From: Desulfamplus sp.
GTDB lineage: Bacteria > Desulfobacterota > Desulfobacteria > Desulfobacterales > Desulfobacteraceae
Length of the DNA: 15,508 nt
Reading direction: 5' to 3'
NCBI GenBank assembly: GCA_015233755.1
Contig: JADFXA010000024.1
Coordinates: 1-15,508 of the forward strand
In this document: positions 13,360 to 15,508 of the stretch, piece after piece
Layout of the letters: each line of letters opens with the position of its first letter
Position numbering within the stretch: the stretch's first letter is position 1
Translations under genes and position numbers: made by a program
The notes under the pieces: model-generated
Database searches by the model: none
Told to the model about the DNA's origin: nothing
Seen by the model: the letters and a program-made list of their open reading frames with translations, nothing else

Positions 13360-14130
13360 ATGCAAATTCATTTTTTTTCAACTCTTTCAAGTACTATGGA
13401 TAAGGCAAGAGAACTTGCACGAAATAATGCGCCACATTTTAGCGTTGTAGTTGCTGAAGAACAGGTTAAAGGACGAGGACGCTTGAATAGAGTGTGGCTA
13501 TCTGATAAAGGAGGATTGTGGTTTACTGTGATATTGAGACCCATACTCCCACCAAATTTGGCATTTCAGGTCAATTTCTGTGCATCTTTATCTATTGCTA
13601 AAATATTAAAGGGTAAATATGGATTAGATGTGAGTGTAAAATGGCCTAACGACATCCTCATTAGAGATAAAGAGCTTGTAAATAGTAACGAGATTTTTAC
13701 TAATAAGAAAATTGCTGGTTTATTGTCAGAGATGGAGACTTCTGGAGATAAAGTTGCATTTATAAATATCGGTATTGGAATTAATGTCAACAATGATGTC
13801 AATAATAGCACTAAAATTGAGCGATTAAAAGCAACTTCAATTAGAAATATATTAAATAAAGATATTTCTAAAATGGATTTATTGTCCTCTTTTCTTGATG
13901 AATTTGAAAAACAAATTGTGGCAATAGAATCTGAATCAATTAGTTGCATAGCTCTTATTGAAGAATGGAAGCAGATGACATCTACTATTGGTAAAAAAGT
14001 CAGGATAGAGACATTTGATGGCTTTTATGAAGGGATTGCGATTGATGTTGAACAAACTGGTGCTTTACTTATAAGAGATGACTTTGGAACTGAAAAAAGT
14101 ATAATCTATGGAGACTGCTTCTATAAGTAG
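13360..14130 (+). CDS. birA: Biotin--[biotin carboxyl-carrier protein] ligase, single-domain (group I)
   Basis: The product (256 residues from ATG 13360) activates biotin with ATP and attaches it to carrier proteins such as AccB. Signatures, numbered from the alternative start, are STMDKARELA, the biotinyl-AMP loop KGRGRLNRVW (GRGRLNR at 50-56), KWPNDI (106-111), KKIAGLLSEME with the catalytic-type Lys, NIGIGINVN, and an SH3-like C-terminal domain ending in IYGDCFYK. No N-terminal helix-turn-helix exists, so it should not be a repressor. About 12 extra residues lie between KWPNDI and KKIAG. TTG 13324 would add 12 residues but has no Shine-Dalgarno; ATG 13360 fits minimal ligases better, though its own site is weak. 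Confidence 0.93.
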   Translation: MQIHFFSTLSSTMDKARELARNNAPHFSVVVAEEQVKGRGRLNRVWLSDKGGLWFTVILRPILPPNLAFQVNFCASLSIAKILKGKYGLDVSVKWPNDILIRDKELVNSNEIFTNKKIAGLLSEMETSGDKVAFINIGIGINVNNDVNNSTKIERLKATSIRNILNKDISKMDLLSSFLDEFEKQIVAIESESISCIALIEEWKQMTSTIGKKVRIETFDGFYEGIAIDVEQTGALLIRDDFGTEKSIIYGDCFYK

Positions 14131-14133
14131 AAT

Positions 14134-14149
14134 TTTTGTGCCTACAAAA
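14134..14149 (+). repeat. Small inverted repeat before bioY
   Basis: TTTTGT (14134-14139) and ACAAAA (14144-14149) form a six-pair inverted repeat around GCCT, in the 50-base birA-bioY gap and starting three bases after the birA stop. It is AT-rich and no T-tract follows on the plus strand, so it is a poor terminator. It could be an operator or chance. It does not match the BioR or BirA operator patterns that I know. Confidence 0.15.
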
Positions 14150-14180
14150 CTGTATAAAAAATAAATGGAGAGAAATAATT

Positions 14181-14729
14181 ATGAATATCTCAAAAGAGTT
14201 AAGAATGACCGTATATTCTTCAATGTTTGCAGCTTTGATCTCTGTTGGGGCATATATTTCTATTCCTATTGGTCCTGTCCCTATTGTGTTGCAGAATATT
14301 TTTGTGCTTATGGCAGCTATTTTGCTTGGAACAAAATGGGGTGGTGCAGCTTTGGGTTTATATCTATTTATGGGAGCATGTGGGTTTCCCGTATTTGCAG
14401 GTGGAACAGGTGGACTCGGACGAATTTTAGGACCTACTGGCGGTTATCTGCTCGGTTATATACCAGCCGTATTAGTTACAGGACTTATATCGGATAAAAT
14501 TGGAAAAAATCTTTTTGGAGATATAATAGCAATGTTTGCTGGCTCTTTAATTGTATATATTGCAGGAGTGCCGTGGCTCAAAGTTGCTACTGGAATGGCG
14601 TGGAATAAGGTTTTTATTGTTGGTATGTATCCATTTGTTGTTGGTGATATTCTTAAAATAGTTGCAGCTGCTTATTGTATAAAGTTTTTAAGACCTTTGT
14701 TAGACAAAAACATGGATAAGTATAGCTAA
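14181..14729 (+). CDS. bioY: Biotin transporter substrate-binding subunit BioY
   Basis: The 182-residue product is BioY, the membrane S component that captures biotin in ECF-type transporters. It is strongly hydrophobic, with about six membrane segments. Family motifs are IPIGPVPIVLQNIFVLMAAILLG (near 28-50), GLYLFMGACGFPVFAGGTGGLGRILGPTGGYLLGY (59-93) and YIAGVPWL (126-133). ATG 14181 is chosen over an in-frame ATG at 14136, because TGGAGAGA at 14166-14173 lies just upstream and the N-terminus MNISKELRMTVYSSMFAAL fits the family. Its TAA stop overlaps the ATG of the next gene (TAATG), so the ATPase is probably translationally coupled. It can be the sole biotin-binding part of the BioMNY complex. 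Confidence 0.96.
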   Translation: MNISKELRMTVYSSMFAALISVGAYISIPIGPVPIVLQNIFVLMAAILLGTKWGGAALGLYLFMGACGFPVFAGGTGGLGRILGPTGGYLLGYIPAVLVTGLISDKIGKNLFGDIIAMFAGSLIVYIAGVPWLKVATGMAWNKVFIVGMYPFVVGDILKIVAAAYCIKFLRPLLDKNMDKYS

Positions 14730-15505
14730 TGAGCAGATTTGAAGATAAAATAGGTAAAAACATCATTGAAGTAAAACGCCTTTCACATATTTACGGCAGC
14801 ACTGACAGAGGAATTAAAAATATCTCATTTGGTGTTAAGCCTGCTGAATTTATAGTTGTTGCTGGGCAAAATGGCTCAGGAAAATCAACACTATTTCGTC
14901 ATCTTAATGGATTGTTATCTCCAACTTCTGGTGAAGTATGGATTCATGGCAAAACAGTAAGCTCCAACCTTGAGTATGCTCGCCAAATTGTGGGAATGAT
15001 ATTTCAAGATGCAGATTGTCAGATTGTAGGCCAGACTGTTTTTGAAGATGCTGCTTTTGGACCTGAAAATTTGAGACTGCCAATTGGAGAGATTTACAAA
15101 AGAACTAAAAACGCTCTAAAAGAGCTTGGGCTACTCCATTTAAAAGATCAAAATCCTGCTACCCTCTCAGGTGGTGAAAAGCGTAGACTTGCTATTGCTG
15201 GAGTCCTAACTATGAGACCAGAGGTTATTGTCTTAGACGAACCTTTCTCAAATTTAGATTATGCAGGGACACGCGATCTTTTGTCTTCTATTATTTGGCT
15301 TCACCAAGCTGGTCATACAATTATTCTTTCAACACATGATATTGAAAAAGTTATATTTTATGCTTCAAGAATGATAATCATTCACCAAGGTCGTATAGTG
15401 GGAGATGATAAGCCAGAAATACTTTTGAAAGAGGTTGAAAAGTTTGGAATACGAGAACCATGTTCATCAAAACTTGGCATGAACATTATACCATGGGATA
15501 AATAG
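14729..15505 (+). CDS. bioM: ECF/CbiO-type ABC transporter ATPase, probable BioM
   Basis: The 258-residue product is a cytoplasmic ABC ATPase of the energy-coupling factor class. Walker A is GQNGSGKST at 46-54, the Q-loop is FQDADCQIVGQTVFEDAAFGPENL (Gln93), the signature is LSGGEKRRLAIAGVL from 146, Walker B is VIVLDEPFSNLD from 166, and the switch His is His203 in STHD. The AFGPENL segment after the Q-loop is typical of EcfA/CbiO/BioM. Coupling to bioY by TAATG points to biotin uptake. The transmembrane partner (BioN/EcfT) is not in the window and is expected downstream. It might serve other S components too. The gene ends three bases before the window edge. Confidence 0.93.
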   Translation: MSRFEDKIGKNIIEVKRLSHIYGSTDRGIKNISFGVKPAEFIVVAGQNGSGKSTLFRHLNGLLSPTSGEVWIHGKTVSSNLEYARQIVGMIFQDADCQIVGQTVFEDAAFGPENLRLPIGEIYKRTKNALKELGLLHLKDQNPATLSGGEKRRLAIAGVLTMRPEVIVLDEPFSNLDYAGTRDLLSSIIWLHQAGHTIILSTHDIEKVIFYASRMIIIHQGRIVGDDKPEILLKEVEKFGIREPCSSKLGMNIIPWDK

Positions 15506-15508
15506 GCG

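Noticed and set aside
13324..14130. BirA as a biotin operon repressor
   Set aside because: The protein begins at the catalytic domain and lacks the N-terminal helix-turn-helix needed for DNA binding.
14165..14497. Alternative-frame open reading frame inside bioY
   Set aside because: Rich in Trp, Cys and Tyr with no family resemblance; bioY in the other frame is a clear match.
1..15508. A novel defence, mobile or biosynthetic system
   Set aside because: Every complete gene belongs to a well-known family in conserved order, all on one strand, with no transposase, integrase, CRISPR repeats or unknown genes.

Overview
The window is one long, entirely plus-strand run of the conserved bacterial S10-spc-alpha ribosomal protein cluster, followed by a short biotin-handling unit. 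Gene order is rplC (3' end only), rplD, rplW, rplB, rpsS, rplV, rpsC, rplP, rpmC, rpsQ, rplN, rplX, rplE, rpsN, rpsH, rplF, rplR, rpsE, rpmD, rplO, secY, infA, rpmJ, rpsM, rpsK, rpsD, rpoA, rplQ, a strong intrinsic terminator, then birA, bioY and a bioM-type ABC ATPase. All 30 complete genes look intact. I see no mobile element, CRISPR array, tRNA or rRNA. No gap between genes exceeds about 150 bases.

The organism is a bacterium with AT-rich DNA. The wording of S3, L2, L24, S17 and SecY resembles Desulfobacterota (former Deltaproteobacteria) by memory of those families. This is an inference, not a database result. It makes frequent use of TTG starts with strong Shine-Dalgarno sites (rpsC, rplE, rpsN, rpsE, rpsD), plus a GTG start for rpsM. 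Zinc-ribbon forms of S14, S4, L36 and L24 are all present.

Region 1 to about 5671 holds the end of the S10 group and the first half of spc. Region 5672-5813 is an AT-rich gap that splits spc just before rpsH. Region 5814-9670 runs from rpsH to secY. Region 9671-13224 holds infA, rpmJ and the alpha group, with no adk or map between secY and infA. These genes supply ribosome parts, initiation factor IF-1, the SecY channel and the RNA polymerase alpha subunit, so expression of the translation, transcription and secretion machinery is coupled. Region 13257-13313 is the terminator.

Region 13324-15505 is a biotin module. A minimal biotin-protein ligase without a DNA-binding domain attaches biotin to carboxylases. 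BioY and its ATPase import biotin, and the transmembrane coupling subunit (BioN/EcfT) would be expected just past the right edge.

The window is largely ordinary. The most interesting non-coding signals are a possible hairpin that masks the rpsD ribosome binding site, an 18-codon reading frame ending in a TAATG overlap with rpmJ, and a consensus -35 box placed so that its transcript would begin inside the terminator stem. I found no convincing previously undescribed system.
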